A stretch of DNA of 64,000 nucleotides from Perilla frutescens (Eukaryota > Streptophyta > Magnoliopsida > Lamiales > Lamiaceae): contig BRKX01000003.1 in NCBI GenBank assembly GCA_026008535.1, forward strand, positions 64,195,001 through 64,259,000, written 5' to 3'. The notes under the pieces are model-generated. The model saw only the letters and a list, made by a program, of their open reading frames with translations. It did no database searches and was not told where the DNA came from. Below, in pieces: positions 11,626 to 24,900 of this stretch. Position 1 is the stretch's first letter, and each line of letters starts with the position of its first letter. Both the position numbers and the translations under genes were made by a program.

Positions 11626-12564
11626 AAATAAAATATAAAATAACTGACCCAAACATAAACCAACTCAATTAAACAAAAATGACCCGCCCGATCCTAACCC
11701 TGCAAAACGGGTCTGCCTTCAATCAATTACTCTTGATTCCTCAGCTGCGTGAACCCTAAAGGTTGAATCTTTACCCTCCATTTCCAATTTCTTGCCTCCG
11801 ACCTCCCTATCACCGTGTTCCTCCTCTATCTCTTCGATCTCCACCCTGGCGACAGCAATCCCTCCGTCCACTTTGCAATTTCCGGCCAAAGCTCTTGAAT
11901 TCATAACTCCTTAGTTTATATGATAACTACGATTGCAACTATATAATTTGAATAAGCCTTATTTGAATGTTTATTTTCTTTGTTTATTTCATAATTTCGA
12001 TTGTAGAATTTTAAACACTGAATAGTATTTATTTATGTGTTTTTATAATTATATATATCGTATTTCCAATTTTAAAATCCTCACATATATTATATAATAT
12101 AACAATAAAAGTAATTAAGAAAATGACATAAAACTACCTCGTATCCTTATTATATTCAACATTAATGGTGAAAAACATAATCATTTTATACAACCACATA
12201 AATTACGATAATTGATCGAAGAAACACTTCCTCAATTAATAATCTACAACTCTATCCGTATATGCAAAAATAAACCAAAAATAGGGAAAAAAACATCTTG
12301 AAAAAGAAGAAAGAGAAAAACCCAAGCAAAATTCCTAGAGAAATACATGCCCCCCCCCCCCCCCCCCCAAAAAAAAAGAAAGAAAGAATTCTATAACAAA
12401 CAATGTTCCATTTCTTACTCCAATATTATCAACATACACAGCATATGCATATACTGATAATATTAAAACAAGCAATAAAACACTATTTGAAATGTAGGCT
12501 TCCCGATAAAAAAAAAAAATTGAAAAGAAAAATATAATACTATAATTGTATATATATAATATAA
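11626..12564. other. Intergenic, GUX 3' flank; poly-C tract
   Basis: No supported gene. A run of 19 C residues lies at 12350-12368, followed by A-rich DNA. A 61-codon minus-strand ORF at 11719-11904 is more GC-rich than its surroundings but matches nothing I know. The GUX 3' UTR probably occupies the right end. Confidence 0.4.
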
Positions 12565-15500
12565 TCAAATAAATTTTCTTGGATCAGTAACATTGAGGCT
12601 CCAATGTTGATCCTGAAACCCCGATTGACCGGCGATCTTCCTATTCCACTCCAACTCAATCTTCCGCTGGGCGGAGAGGCGGCAGAGCTGCTGCAGCTCC
12701 TCCGGCATGGCGTCGTGCAGCTGCCACCAGCGGCGGTGGGCGTCGTCGCTGGCGTAAACGTGCTGATCGGCGATGTCCCAGTTGCAGTCGTAGTCCCTGT
12801 AACACAACCACGGCTTCAGCCCAAGGTAATGGATCGAGTAGAGCTTCGGAGGCTCCGAACCGAACAGCTGGTTCTTAACGGCGGCTTCAATCGAAGAATT
12901 GGACCAGAAATTCTTCAGGAAGTTGACCCGCCGCGGCAGGCGGTGCCACCACACGAAAATCTCGTTCAAGTAACCCTGATCGCCGCCGTTGTAGGAGATG
13001 ATCTCCTTCCGGCGGTGCATCAGCATGCGGAACGTGCAGTTCGACGGCTCGATCACCATTATACCGGAGTTGAAAATATGGGCGTCGTTGCCGGTGGCCG
13101 TCATTTGGGGGAAGTGGAAGAGGAGGTCGATGTTGCGGAGCACGATGATGTCGGCGTCGATGAAGATGAGCTTGTCGTAATTGGTGAGCTGCCATAGCCG
13201 GAACTTGCTGTAGTTGTATTCGTTGTAGGAATCCTTCTCGGCTCGCGGGTTGCGGATCCGTTTTATGAAACGGAGGCTCCACCCTGCCCGGGATAAGGCG
13301 ACCCGCTTCGGCTCCGAAATGGAGGTGTCGAGGAGGAGGAGGAGGTCGCGTCGGGTCCGGGTCCGAATCAGGCTCTGGGCCAGGGTTATCGCCCCGCAAA
13401 CGTAGGATTCGGAGGAATGAAGAACCGTGACGTAGGCTTCTCGTTTTCGCGGTTTTTCTGTCATGGATTTTATTTTTGATACGTCGTACCTTTCGTTGAT
13501 TGCTCCTGTTAAGAGGTTGTAGGAATAAATAACACTACTTGTTACAAGGGATATATTTTCTATCGAGAGTACGTGTCTCATCATCAAAATTTATTATAAG
13601 ACGAGTTAAAATTGAATTCAAACACGGGCACCATCAAAAATTACAAAATATGAATTTGGATTCCGGTCTTGATACAAATTAACTAGGGAAAGATTAATTT
13701 ATAATGTATGAAAAAAGAAAACATTTTATTAGAGTAGAAATAAACGGTGAAAGATCAAGGCTCAATAATTTAAAGTTTAATCAAAGTTTTTCCGAATTAC
13801 TAGTGTAGTATGAATTCAGAACTTATGATCATAAATTCGTATATTTCGTATTGCTAGCTAGCTAGTTGCATACACATTATCTAGAGTTTATGAAAATTTT
13901 AATTTCTTTTGTGACATATCACATATGGATATATAAAATCCACGTTTGCTAAACCCCGGCCCGCTCTTATCTACCTTTTGCTTTTAGGCTTAGAGTGACA
14001 TATGACATGTAAGAGAAACATATTAATTATGTGATCTATATATATTGAATGTTATTCTTTATTCTCATATATTAACATGGGCCATTAATTAGTTTATTCC
14101 CAAAACACATAATTTTGGTGAGCTAATTTTGTCTCTATCTCACTTTCTTTGTGTCACTTGTGTGTATTATATATAAATCACAATTACTAAAATAATACAT
14201 ACAGAATTCCAAATTATGAAAAAGTCTAGTACGAAATTGTCTTACAAATCAAAACATAACCAAACACATATAAAATTATTATTATTATTATGTTATTAAA
14301 TATTTGTTTGAATCAGAATCTAAATATGTTCATAAGATAGCTAGTGTAACCTCACATAAAATTTCATGTCATATTAATTAATCAGATTTGATCTTGAACC
14401 TAGCTATAACGAAACTATCATGAACTGTGAATCTTAATTACTACTAAAACTATATATGTAATTTTAGTAGTGTGATCATATATACACAAATGAGACAAAG
14501 AAAAATAATATCTCAGAAGGCATTAAAATTTGGAATGGAATGCATGCATGCCCTAATTAACATTAATAGTGCTCTCTACCTTGTTCTTTTCCTTTTCGTT
14601 TATCCAATTCTGACATTATATTAATACTAATCAACAATGTAAAGTTAAGATATTTGTGCACTTAAACTATTTCATGCAAATTAATATCATCACCTACACT
14701 AATTAATACGTGACTTATTATAATCGATAAATTAACGTTTCCAACATTCTCTTTTAATTAATCTCCTCTAAAATTTAAAATTATTACTTCACAATCAAGG
14801 CGTGGAATGGGGTGAACTAATTTCTTTCATTCTTTCTCCTTTTTCCCCACATCAGAAACAATTATTGGTTTTTTACTAGGCGAGGGCTAATAATTTGATA
14901 AAAAGAAATCTTTCCAACTACTAAATCATTAGGAGCAGGTACCACACCAACTACTGAAAATGAAATTTTATCTAACTCAATTACATAATGTAAATTCTTA
15001 TATAATTAAATTGTGAAACACGATTAAACGTGAAGCGCCTGTAGCTCAGTGGATAGAGCGTCTGTTTCCTAAGCAGAAAGTCGTAGGTTCGACCCCTACC
15101 TGGCGCGAATAATTAACATTTTTTATTTTAATAATATTTCTACTTTTTTCACAAATTTACTTTTTGGATAATTGAACTTCACCTATCGAAGTTTGGGAAA
15201 CTGCAAAATTTGTATACATCAGTTTGCAAAGTGCAATAAAACATTGTTTAGAAGAATTTCTAGTGTCTGCGGGTATATTACATTGTTTAATGCGACTTAT
15301 TTCTTTCACAAAAGTTGGACGACTTCACAAAATAGTGTGTTAGTCAATAAGAAAGAGGACTATTATATATGATTTCATTAAGGTTATCACTTCTCCTGTT
15401 TCATTCATATAGAATATTGATTGTATTTTTCACTAGGGCTGAGAGAATTATTCGTAAAGACAATAAAATAAGTAAATTTCATATTATGCACATGTTTATT

Positions 15501-16776
15501 CCATTTGTCAATGAATTAATGCTTAATCTAAACATATTAAATTAATAAAGGTATATATTAGTAAATGAACTAAATATAAATATAGAAAGTAGCTTGATTA
15601 TATATTGGGACATCCAAAAAATGAAAACATGCCTTTATGAATGGGGTGAAAGAAATATTAAATTTTAATTCGAAACATCTATTACAAATCATGATATATA
15701 TATTTTTTCCAATATTTTCACTTACATGCATCAATGAGGTCCAAAACGAAACATCATTTGTAACAGATAGTTTAGTGGAATTAAAAAAAAATGTAGTAAA
15801 TTAAATTTGGAAACATACCTTTACCCCAAAGAGGCAGAGCCAAATTGCAAGAACCAACCGGCAAAGAAACCTTCTGCTCCAACCGCCACATCTCCGGCCG
15901 ATACAACCACCACTCCCCCTCCCTCTTCACCACCTCCTCGCACCGGAAAATCTCCACCATCGCCGGACACTTGCTCAGTACCACCACCTTCGTCCTCCCC
16001 TTCCAATCCCACCTCCCTTTCTTCACCGCCGCATTCGCCGCCGCCAGATGCACCTGAAGCCTAAACACGTCCCGATTCCACCCTACCTCCGGCTTCTTGC
16101 AAGGGAGCTTAACCACGATCATGTCCATCAAAGCATACTCCTCCCAATCCGGCATCGGAATCTCCGGGCACCTCGAGCCGGAATATTCCTCCTCTTCATC
16201 GATCCATTCGGGGAAAATGGCCTTCCACTCGAATTGTTCTGGAACTTTCTCGAAGGATACATGGACAATCTGGCCGTGCTCCCTCCATTCAGAGACGTCC
16301 TCGTCATCCATGTTAATCATTCCGATCTTCATTCCGTAGCCAATGTTGTTCAAGAAGCTAGGTTTCTCTCTCTTGATCAACTCTCTACGAGGTTTGAGCT
16401 TGTTTACGTTGATAGACTCTTCCAATATTGCTTTCATCATGATTCCATTTTCGTTCTGATCATTGAGAATTCGAATACAGTCAATGAAATTCAAGAAAAC
16501 GAAATTAAAAATTCAAAAAAATGAAAGAAACTGATGAACTATGTATATATATGTGTATGTATGTCTTTATCATATACAGTTAGCTCACCTTACCTTATGA
16601 TGGCACTCGAGCAACGAGCAGCGGACCAATGAGGCGGCGCGGCGGTGGTAATCGGAGGCGGAAGGGTAGAGGAGAAGGACGACGTAGACAACTAGGAAGA
16701 ACGCTAAGAAAATGAAATTGATTCTGATTATTAGAGATTTTGCAGAAGTGGACATGAACATCTTCTTGAACACCAT
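12565..16776 (-). CDS. GUX2: UDP-glucuronate:xylan alpha-glucuronosyltransferase, GUX2-like (3 exons)
   Basis: Type II Golgi glycosyltransferase of family GT8 that adds glucuronic acid side chains to xylan in the secondary wall. Exons are 16594-16776, 15819-16455 and 12565-13505, with GT-AG introns and phases 0 and 1 that join cleanly to 586 aa; Arabidopsis GUX2 is about 596. Residues about 17-37 form the single membrane anchor, followed by a stem. Exon 2 carries FPEWIDEEE, CPEIPMPDW and WWLYRPE. Exon 3 carries the GT8 core: REAYVTVLHSSE, then NEYNYSKFRLWQLT, the metal-binding DAD (about 390-392) in FIDADIIVLRN, GDQGYLNEIF, and HYLGLKPW (about 499-506). I chose the start at 16776 because it precedes the anchor; a TATATATAAA stretch lies about 60 bp upstream. 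All expected catalytic motifs are present. The subtype (GUX2 rather than GUX1/3) rests on remembered similarity. Confidence 0.95.
15035..15107 (+). tRNA. tRNA-Arg (anticodon CCT)
   Basis: The 73-nt sequence folds as a cloverleaf: acceptor GCGCCTG with CTGGCGC (one T-T mismatch at the sixth pair), D arm containing TAGCTCAGTGG (A box), anticodon stem TCTGT/GCAGA around loop TTCCTAA, and T arm GTAGG-TTCGACC-CCTAC (B box GGTTCGACC). The anticodon is CCT, reading AGG arginine codons. There is no intron and CCA is not encoded, as in eukaryotes. It lies antisense inside intron 2 of the GUX2-like gene. Confidence 0.95.
15119..15124 (+). terminator. Pol III terminator for tRNA-Arg
   Basis: A run of six T residues starts 12 bases after the tRNA 3' end, which suits RNA polymerase III termination. 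Confidence 0.7.
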
Positions 16777-18300
16777 GGTTTTGTAACATAAATTAAGTGT
16801 GTGTAATTTGTATGGTTGATATGCAGGAGATTTATATATACACACACAAAGGTTTTGTCGAAATTGTGAGAAGAAACACTCCAAATCGATTATAAATTGT
16901 GAGTTTTGAAGTTATGTTTATTTGAGGGAATTTTTTGAAAAGAAAGTGTGTGGAACCAATGAATGTAGTGCAGTTGTTGGTTTTCTTGCCCTTGGAGAGA
17001 AAAAAAGGGAGACATAATGAGCCCTTTTTTTTTTCTTTTTTTTTTTTTTTTATACATGAGTGAGGATAGGGATAGGCTTTTGTTACTGACTTCCATGAAA
17101 ATTTTATTTGCCCTTTTGTCCTAGACTTGAAGTTACAAAAACCTATTTGTTTAATTACTACTAAAAGGTTAAGGAAATTAATTAATGATGCAAATTGATA
17201 ATGTGGAAATGAGTTTTTTTTTTTCAGCTTGGGGTGTTAATATCATCAAAATACTTAGCCAAAAAGAAAAGGCCGCCTTTGAGCCTAAAATGGCGGATCA
17301 AGCCTAATTTGCCATTCGTCACAATGTGGCACGCATGTGATAGAAAAATAAGTATTATATTATAACAAAATAAATCACAACAATAGCAATATATAACATA
17401 TGCAATATACCATACATGTGGAAGATTATAGTAAACTAAAATAAATTATAAGATAAATAAGGAGTAGTACTATATATATATATATATATATAAATTGTCG
17501 AATTTGCACAACATGTTTTGCATTTCTATTTTCTTTGTTCTAGAACTCCCTAATCTTTTTTCCCAAGACTTTTTCTCAAAGTTTAACCAAACACATTCAC
17601 ACACTAATGAGTTGTGCTTTTAGTAATTTGCGTCGTTTATACTCAAAAAACCAGTGAAAATACATTTTTATTTCCAAAACTGCTTAAAATATACACGCAC
17701 GGTTGCTGAATATCTCTACCATTTAATTCTAATCAACATAATTTTGATATTTTCTTTTTTATTTTGAAAGTCATGAGAACATGAAAATTATTTATAAAAT
17801 TCATTAGATGAAGATAGCAATCTTGCGAGTAGGATTTCGGCAAATACCAACAACTTTATAGTTGTTCCGTCAACTTCCACCATGCATCGCTAGCTATATA
17901 TGTACACCAAATTAATCGTTTTTCAATTTTGCAATATATATACGTGTGTACACGTGTGCACTATGTTTCATTTACTATAGTTTATTAATTATTCACTGTT
18001 ATTGTTTATCTTATTATATTTTAGTGTTAATTAGCATTAAAGTATCCTAAGACAAGCAATACAATATTATAGTAATTAAGCATAGTGCACAATTTATATA
18101 GAAAGAATAGTGCACATTATAACCCATATATATAAAATGTGATGCATATATTATAACGCGATGTTGCTTTAATTATATATAACAAAGATGTGCATATCTT
18201 TGGGTGGCGATATGATTGCGGATTACTCTCGTCATAAAAATGAAAATAAAATGATAAGACCGTGTTCACTTTGATGGATGAAGGCTGATTAATGAGTTAT
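16777..18300. other. GUX upstream region and intergenic DNA
   Basis: The left part should hold the GUX promoter; the minus-strand TATA-like TATATATAAATC lies at about 16828-16841. Poly-T and poly-A runs and an AT microsatellite (about 17472-17495) follow. No gene is seen. Confidence 0.45.
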
Positions 18301-18304
18301 CCAA

Positions 18305-18308
18305 GTCT

Positions 18309-18345
<37 letters not shown>

Positions 18346-19915
18346 AATGTAAACCAACCATTAGTGTGTAAAATGTAACAAAATATCCCACCATCCATCT
18401 AAAAAAATAGACAGTCAAGATTTGGAGAAAAATTCGGTGGCAGTTTTGTAATTTTCGCAACTTTTTTTAGTCTATGGGAATATTTCTACCCATTTGTTGA
18501 AAAAAAAAGTTGATGTCATGCTGACTCAGCATCTAAAAAAATTCTTAAAAACTTCAAACGATCATAATTTGCTCTTTTTCATCGGATTAACACAAATAAT
18601 ATATCAAATTAAATTAGGTCTTTTAATCATCTTTCATTTAAGATCAGTGAAGCATATGTTTATCTAGAAACATATGGACGAAAAATAAAAAAATTTCATT
18701 TTTCACGCGTATTGAAGCTCATAATACTTCGTTACTATACGACATATGTTTCGTTAGCATATGATAAATGTTTCATCAGCATCAATTATATTGCGATAAA
18801 GATTTATTCAATCGTAATTAGGTATGTTTCGTTAGCATATAAAAAATGTTTTATTGGCATATGACAAATGCTTCGTTAGCATATATCAAATATTTCATTA
18901 GCATCGATTATATTACTGTAAATGTTTATTACATCTCAATGAATATATGTTTCAATGACACCAATTATATTGCTATAAATGTTTATTTAATCCCAATTAG
19001 GATGTGTTTCAAATATTTTATTAGTATCAATTATATTCATAATGAACAATACATAATGCATTAACATATTTTTTATATGAGAATGTTAATGCACCGCTAA
19101 CGTTAGCATTGACATATGCTAACTAAAATATTATAATAATGCTAATGTAGTATAATTATATCTGGTAATAGAACAATATCATGTGTGTTTAATATTGCAT
19201 GTGTATTATCAATGTATAACATCCATCTCAAATAAGCATGATTCGTTAGTATATGACAGATGATTCGCTAGCATCATGATTAGTTATATTGTTATCACAT
19301 CAATTTTAGAGTTCAACAATTTAATTTTATTGAATTTTATTATTTGCTATTACTAGCAATGTCGTACGCTAACATAAGTATTATGTAATGCTAAAGAAAA
19401 GCAATACATAATGCTAACAAAAGCAATAATATAATGTTATGGACTGAAGTCAAATAATGCAACTAATAATCTTCAATCAAACAGCTATAACTTTGTCCAC
19501 GGTTCATATTTTTTTGAAATTATTTTTTTGTTGAAAATTAGGCTTGACTAGTTTTCCAACCATATAAAACTCGTCATTTAATAATTTTCTAACAAAATCA
19601 GTTTTGTGTTTAAAGTTAGGTGTTGTGAATGAAGTGATATTACTTCGTTAGCATATGATTATGTGTTCGTTAACATATGAATGTGTCTTCGCTAGCTCGC
19701 GTCCTGGAAGTACGCTATTTTTCTTTATTTTTAAAATTTTGACCTAGACACAGAAATTACCAAAATGCTACCATGTTTTTTGAAGTTCCTCTTATTTACA
19801 ATAATGTCACAACTCTTTGATCAAATCTAGACTATTGAATTTTGAAGGATGTGTAGTGAAAGATTGATTTACAATTTACACACGAGGGGTGGTTTACACC
19901 AAAACCACCCCTATA
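18305..19915. mobile_element. TTAGCAT-family repeat, copy 1
   Basis: It begins after an (AT)n tract (18311-18343) and ends GGTTTACACCAAAACCACCCCTATATAT. The interior is full of variants of TTCGTTAGCATATGA / TCATATGCTAACGAA. A module near the left end (CTTAAAAACTTCAAACGATCATAATTTGCTC... CGAAAAATAAAAAA... ACGCGT) reappears near 48690 and, inverted, near 50690-50880. Inverted left and right ends and the lack of coding capacity suggest a non-autonomous DNA transposon or Helitron-like element. The class is unresolved. Confidence 0.5.
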
Positions 19916-21969
19916 TATATTATTTGATATTAAAATGATTGATGACTCAATAACCGTGATAAATGAGCTTTGAATGATTATATAGAGGATATATATCACA
20001 TATAATTAAAGAGATTAGATGTGATTTATTATCCTTTATCCATTGAATAATCTATCCATCCAATTATATATTAAAAACAAACACTAACAGTACTAATCAA
20101 ATAAAAAAATAGACATAATAGCATCTAAGTTAGTACCAAGATTAATTATGATCTCTAACAAAAACAGATTATTATAATTAGGTTTGACAATCACACCATA
20201 CCAAAAGGATTCTATTATTTTGTACAAGGTACCAAACTCTCACTTCATTATAAAGTACGTTAGAATATCGCAATTTTAGCACTCACATAAACAACATTGG
20301 TGGACTTCCAACTTTAAGCTAATTATTGCTTCTTGTTTGAACAAATGATTGAATCTTGAAAATGAGGCCATCGAAATCGAACCCAGATTTGACGTATGAT
20401 GATGATCTTAAATACTTTTATTGAGATGATATTAAACATGGATATATATATATACGCTTTCTAACGAGAAGAATTCCGAAATTAAGTAAGGTACTATTTA
20501 GGTTGACACTTCAAAAATTGTTGTTTATACAATGTAACTTATATTTAAACTTGTAATCAATTAGGGGATGTACCAAGAAAAACAAATACTGTATTTATTA
20601 TGTCAAACAAATCGTATTAATGTTGGGGAATCTCGATGGATTAATTTAAAACCCAACAAGACAATTGCGATTTACTTGCATCAGAGTACGAACACTAGTC
20701 AAAATATGTTCATTCAAGCATTTTTACAAATTTAGAAAATTTTGGTAACATAGTGATATAGAGCCGATTATAACTTTCATTGGGTTGGCGGAATTACATT
20801 TAGAAGCCAAATGGAAGACTTCATTTAAAAAAATAAAAAAATAATAAAAAAATGAACCTTGCTATTGGGACGGAGGGAGCATGATTTATGAAGTCAATTA
20901 AATCCACTAGCTAATGTTGTGTTTCAATCTAAGAATTTAAAATTGTACTTTAATCAGAACAAGATGAAACAAAAATTACTCAAAGGTGAACTTAAAATAA
21001 AAAAATAAAACAAGTTTTATCCAGATTCCAGAAAAGAGTATAATTTTCCGAAAAGTAAAAACTTTGGTATTAAAACAAAAATAGAAATCCAAGAAATTAG
21101 GTATGTAAAGAAGTATTCTTGATCCAAAAATTACCTACCATTAACTAATACAATGGGCAACAAATGTCGATGAAAAAAAAATGTCTTCACATTTATTTAA
21201 AGCAATACTCCTCCAGGGGTAGTAGTTAAAAGTTCCATGTTGCTAACAATTCAATTGAATACATACCAAATTTAGTCGAACTACAACAACTACTATTTGA
21301 ATTAGCAAAATAAACCGATTTCTTATGATTCAAAGATGCTCAATTTCTACTAGACTCCACAGATTGCACCGATGGTATAGTAAAATTTAGATCAAAATAG
21401 CTGGCACCCAATAAAATTGAACAAATTTAACTGAATCATCGAGTTTTCCAATCATCGTTCAGTTATACTCATCTCTAACACAGAATCACACATCAAGAAA
21501 CAAATAATCACACCTCAGCTTTCCAGCATTGTTCTTGATGCGACTATAGAGAAAAAATTGGTGCATAAGTATGCAAATCACGAGCATTGATTAAAAGTCG
21601 AAAAAAAAAATGATATTGTATATTTTGGGTGGTCAAATAGTGTGCTCCCAATGTAGGACGTAGAAAAGGGGGAAATTTATCAAAAGGGATATAAATTAGA
21701 AAGAGGAAAAGATGAAAAGGCTTCCGTGGAGCTTCTTCCCTAGCCCTTAAATGGGATCTCAGTTCTCAGCTTGTGAGTCTACCTTTCAGCCGGACAATAA
21801 TTTACTGGGATGTGCCCATAAGAACCCGTATGGTCGTGAGACGGGGAGGCAGAGGGACCAAGATTTGCAGATGAACTTTAGTGATTAAGCAAGCACAAAG
21901 CAAGAAAATGCAAACATGCACTTACTCACTGGTTTGCTGTCTCATCAAATGGAAGTTCGGCATTCAACT
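19916..21969. other. Intergenic DNA between repeat and TIC22
   Basis: AT-rich, no ORF or repeat I can support. The last 200-250 bases are probably the TIC22 3' UTR, which is less AT-rich. Confidence 0.4.
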
Positions 21970-24900
21970 CTACACTTTTGTAACCTCTTGAATGTGTTGA
22001 GAATGGCTTTTACCGGGTGGAATGAATATTAAGTCTTCCCAGCCTGAGTTCTTCTCACTTATCTGCCATAAGGAAAGTTGCAGTAAGTCATTCCAATCCC
22101 AAACCAAATAATCTATAACTCACTTCTGGAAAAATCAGAATGAGGCTACAGCTGAAGGATGTCCAAGATGTTTTCAGATGATGTACTCGCTTCAACATCA
22201 CTGCCGGTTAAGCTTATAGTCATCAGAAATAAGAAGTTATGAGACAAATACCTCCATTTTCCTAAGAACGTCCTCCAAACTCCCGACCTGTCGGTATTCA
22301 AACACACGAAGAACAGTTGAAAAAGTGATGTGAAAATTATTCTCTTAATGTAAGAATGAATGAATTAACTGAGAACACAAACTCTAAATTTTAAGCTACA
22401 ACAGAACATTATACAAGCTGAAAGCTCCAATTAATCTCATCCTGAAGATCATGGTTTAGTTCAATAGAACTTCATTCGATATCAACTATGTCCTAGCACA
22501 AATGATACACCAACAGTGTCCACAGAGTAGTCAAAAACTAGAAAAGGTGAAATACGTTATTTGCTGATAGAACATCCAAAAAATGTTGTTGCTTCAAAAA
22601 AGGCAGTAAATACACAAAAAAATATATTTAGAAATCTATGATGTCAGAGAAATATGAACTCATTACGCAGCCATTCTTCCAAATATATCCAACAACAAAG
22701 TCTTTACACATGTTCAAGGAAAAGTCAAGAGACATTAAAAAAAAAAGTTGTAATACCAAGATGTGCTGGGAAAGACCAGGTCCTCTGGAAGTCCTTGACA
22801 CCATTGACAATGCTTTCTCTATATCTTCCTATATTATAAAATGAACTCTCTGAGGCAATTCAAGAAAACTGAAAGAACACTTTGTAATTGTGTCAGATAC
22901 ACCACAAAACGAAAGAAAGACTACCTTCTGAAAATAAATGGGGCAATAGCGCTTGTTTTTTTTCTTTACAACTAGGAGATCTGACTGCAAATGGAAAATT
23001 CTGAGTAAGTTTGATAAGAACAAGCAATTATATGAAAGGCAAGTGTGTATCAGGATACTGGGAATCCGTACCCTACACTCACTAATCAGAACCCAAATCA
23101 CCATGCCACAGAAGATGCATACAATTTTACTAAATGAAACTTAGTGTGTTGCACATACTTCTTGTGCAACTACTTTATTATCTGCTCTCAAATGTTCTGG
23201 ATTCTGCCCTCACTATTTGGGTGTGCATGAATTTCACTGTGTCTGTTTGTTAGTAAAGGGAAATAGCTGTGTTCGTTTGTTAGTAAAGGGAAATAACTCC
23301 TGATTCCAATAACGAAGGATGTGAAAGCATCCACTCAAGATTATAAAGCCAAAATAGTATACACATCCGAATATCTATATCCCACACAACAAGGATATAG
23401 GGCAATTAGCCCACGAAGAAAACATCCCAACCAAAAAATCTAGACTCAAGGCTTTTGCGTCCCCCCCCCCCTCCCGGCCCTCCCGGTCTTTTCCTACATC
23501 CACAATCAGGATACTGATCTACAATGGTGTTTTATCTTGAGTCTTGACCAATTCATAGAGATCAGAGCATCCACCAATCTATCTTAAAACAAAAGTTTTT
23601 AGTTGTTGGAGCATTCAAGTACAAAATGAATACGGCTAGTTGTTATCATATCATATGAAATGTGTCAAGGAGCATGTGTAATCACTTAGACATACCTGAA
23701 AAACAGGAACTCCATCAAATCCCCTCTTGACTTCTGATGCTTTTATCTAAACAGTGAACAATGTGAATCATGTTATCATGAATGTGATGATTGAGGCATG
23801 AGAATTGAAACCTACATCACTCTATAAACTTAGCAAGAAAGCGAGAGTTCAATATTGGTACAAGCACGAGTCATAGGTGTCTTTGAACTCGATTTTGGAT
23901 TAAAAGAAATTAATTCTCTTACTATATATATGTATATATATGGGTGTGTCTGTGCACGCATGCATTGTGACAGCATATTAATATCCTCTCCTAAACATTC
24001 ATCCCTTTTCCTACAGGATTTTTTATATTTTTCTTCAATACTATTGGCTATTTTACTCTTATTCCAACCGTTGATTTCTTTCAGTTTCTTTGCCTTACGA
24101 TCTTTAGTATTTTTCCCTTTGTGAAAGAAGCAAGGAACTCCAACACTGACCTCCAATGCATTCTTTATTTGAACGGGATCAGGTAAAAACCGGAATGCTA
24201 TTCCTTCAACTTTTAACATATAAACCTGCAAAAATTGGGGGGAAAGGTATAAATTATTGACAAATTCAACAAACCAATTTTTTACTGAAAATAGAATTAA
24301 GTACCCTAGTGAAGAGTATTTTATATGGAAAAAACAGCTATAGGTAATGTAAAGATATACTGAAAAGTTTGTAAGGTGGAGAGATTATATCTTAGCTACT
24401 CTAATTCAAAGCTCACCAAAGTAAGAGGAATAGCATTAGTAAACTTAACTAATTCAACACATGCATTTGAACCAAAATATCTTAGCAACCCTCCCAAGGC
24501 GTACCTTGTGCTCAAACCTCTTAGCAAATCAGTATTTTTGTAAACTCAAGCATTCCTACAATCCATTTTCGAAAACATCATATATAGTTCTTGCCTACAT
24601 TCCTCAAAAGAAGTCCATATATTTTCTAAGATTTCAGCACAGGTTCTTTTCAAGATTGTCAAACTGAGTAGTCTGTCAGATTTTCAGCTCAAATTTGCAT
24701 CTTTGTACATCTCTTCAGAGTATCTATTGAATGCAGTCATGCATTACTATTCTTACGCAATTCTGCTTGCCATTCAGTCACCTCACAAACTTAAAGATTC
24801 TTTGCAGTCCTTTATTATCAGTCATCAACATAAAATGCCAACATCAGAGACAAGATACCTACCTGGTCAAGAGTTATAGGCACCACCTTCGCCCCACCTT

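Larger units (their letters stand above)
13506..15818 (-). other. Second intron of the GUX2-like gene
   Basis: A 2313-bp intron with donor AAAG/GTATGT and acceptor TTAACAG/GAGCAATC on the minus strand, splitting a Gly codon (phase 1). It contains a complete tRNA-Arg gene on the plus strand at 15035-15107. Otherwise it is AT-rich with no ORF of interest. Confidence 0.85.

Noticed and set aside
11719..11904. 61-codon Glu-rich minus-strand ORF
   Set aside because: Composition is coding-like, but no similarity, promoter or splice partner could be recognised next to the broken LTR.
12604..13197. 197-codon plus-strand ORF
   Set aside because: It is antisense to GUX exon 3; the length comes from the GC-rich composition of that exon, and the minus-strand frame is clearly the real one.
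15807..16524. Plus-strand ORFs opposite GUX exon 2, including a Pro/Ser-rich one
   Set aside because: Shadows of the GUX2-like exon 2; no domain and no splice logic.
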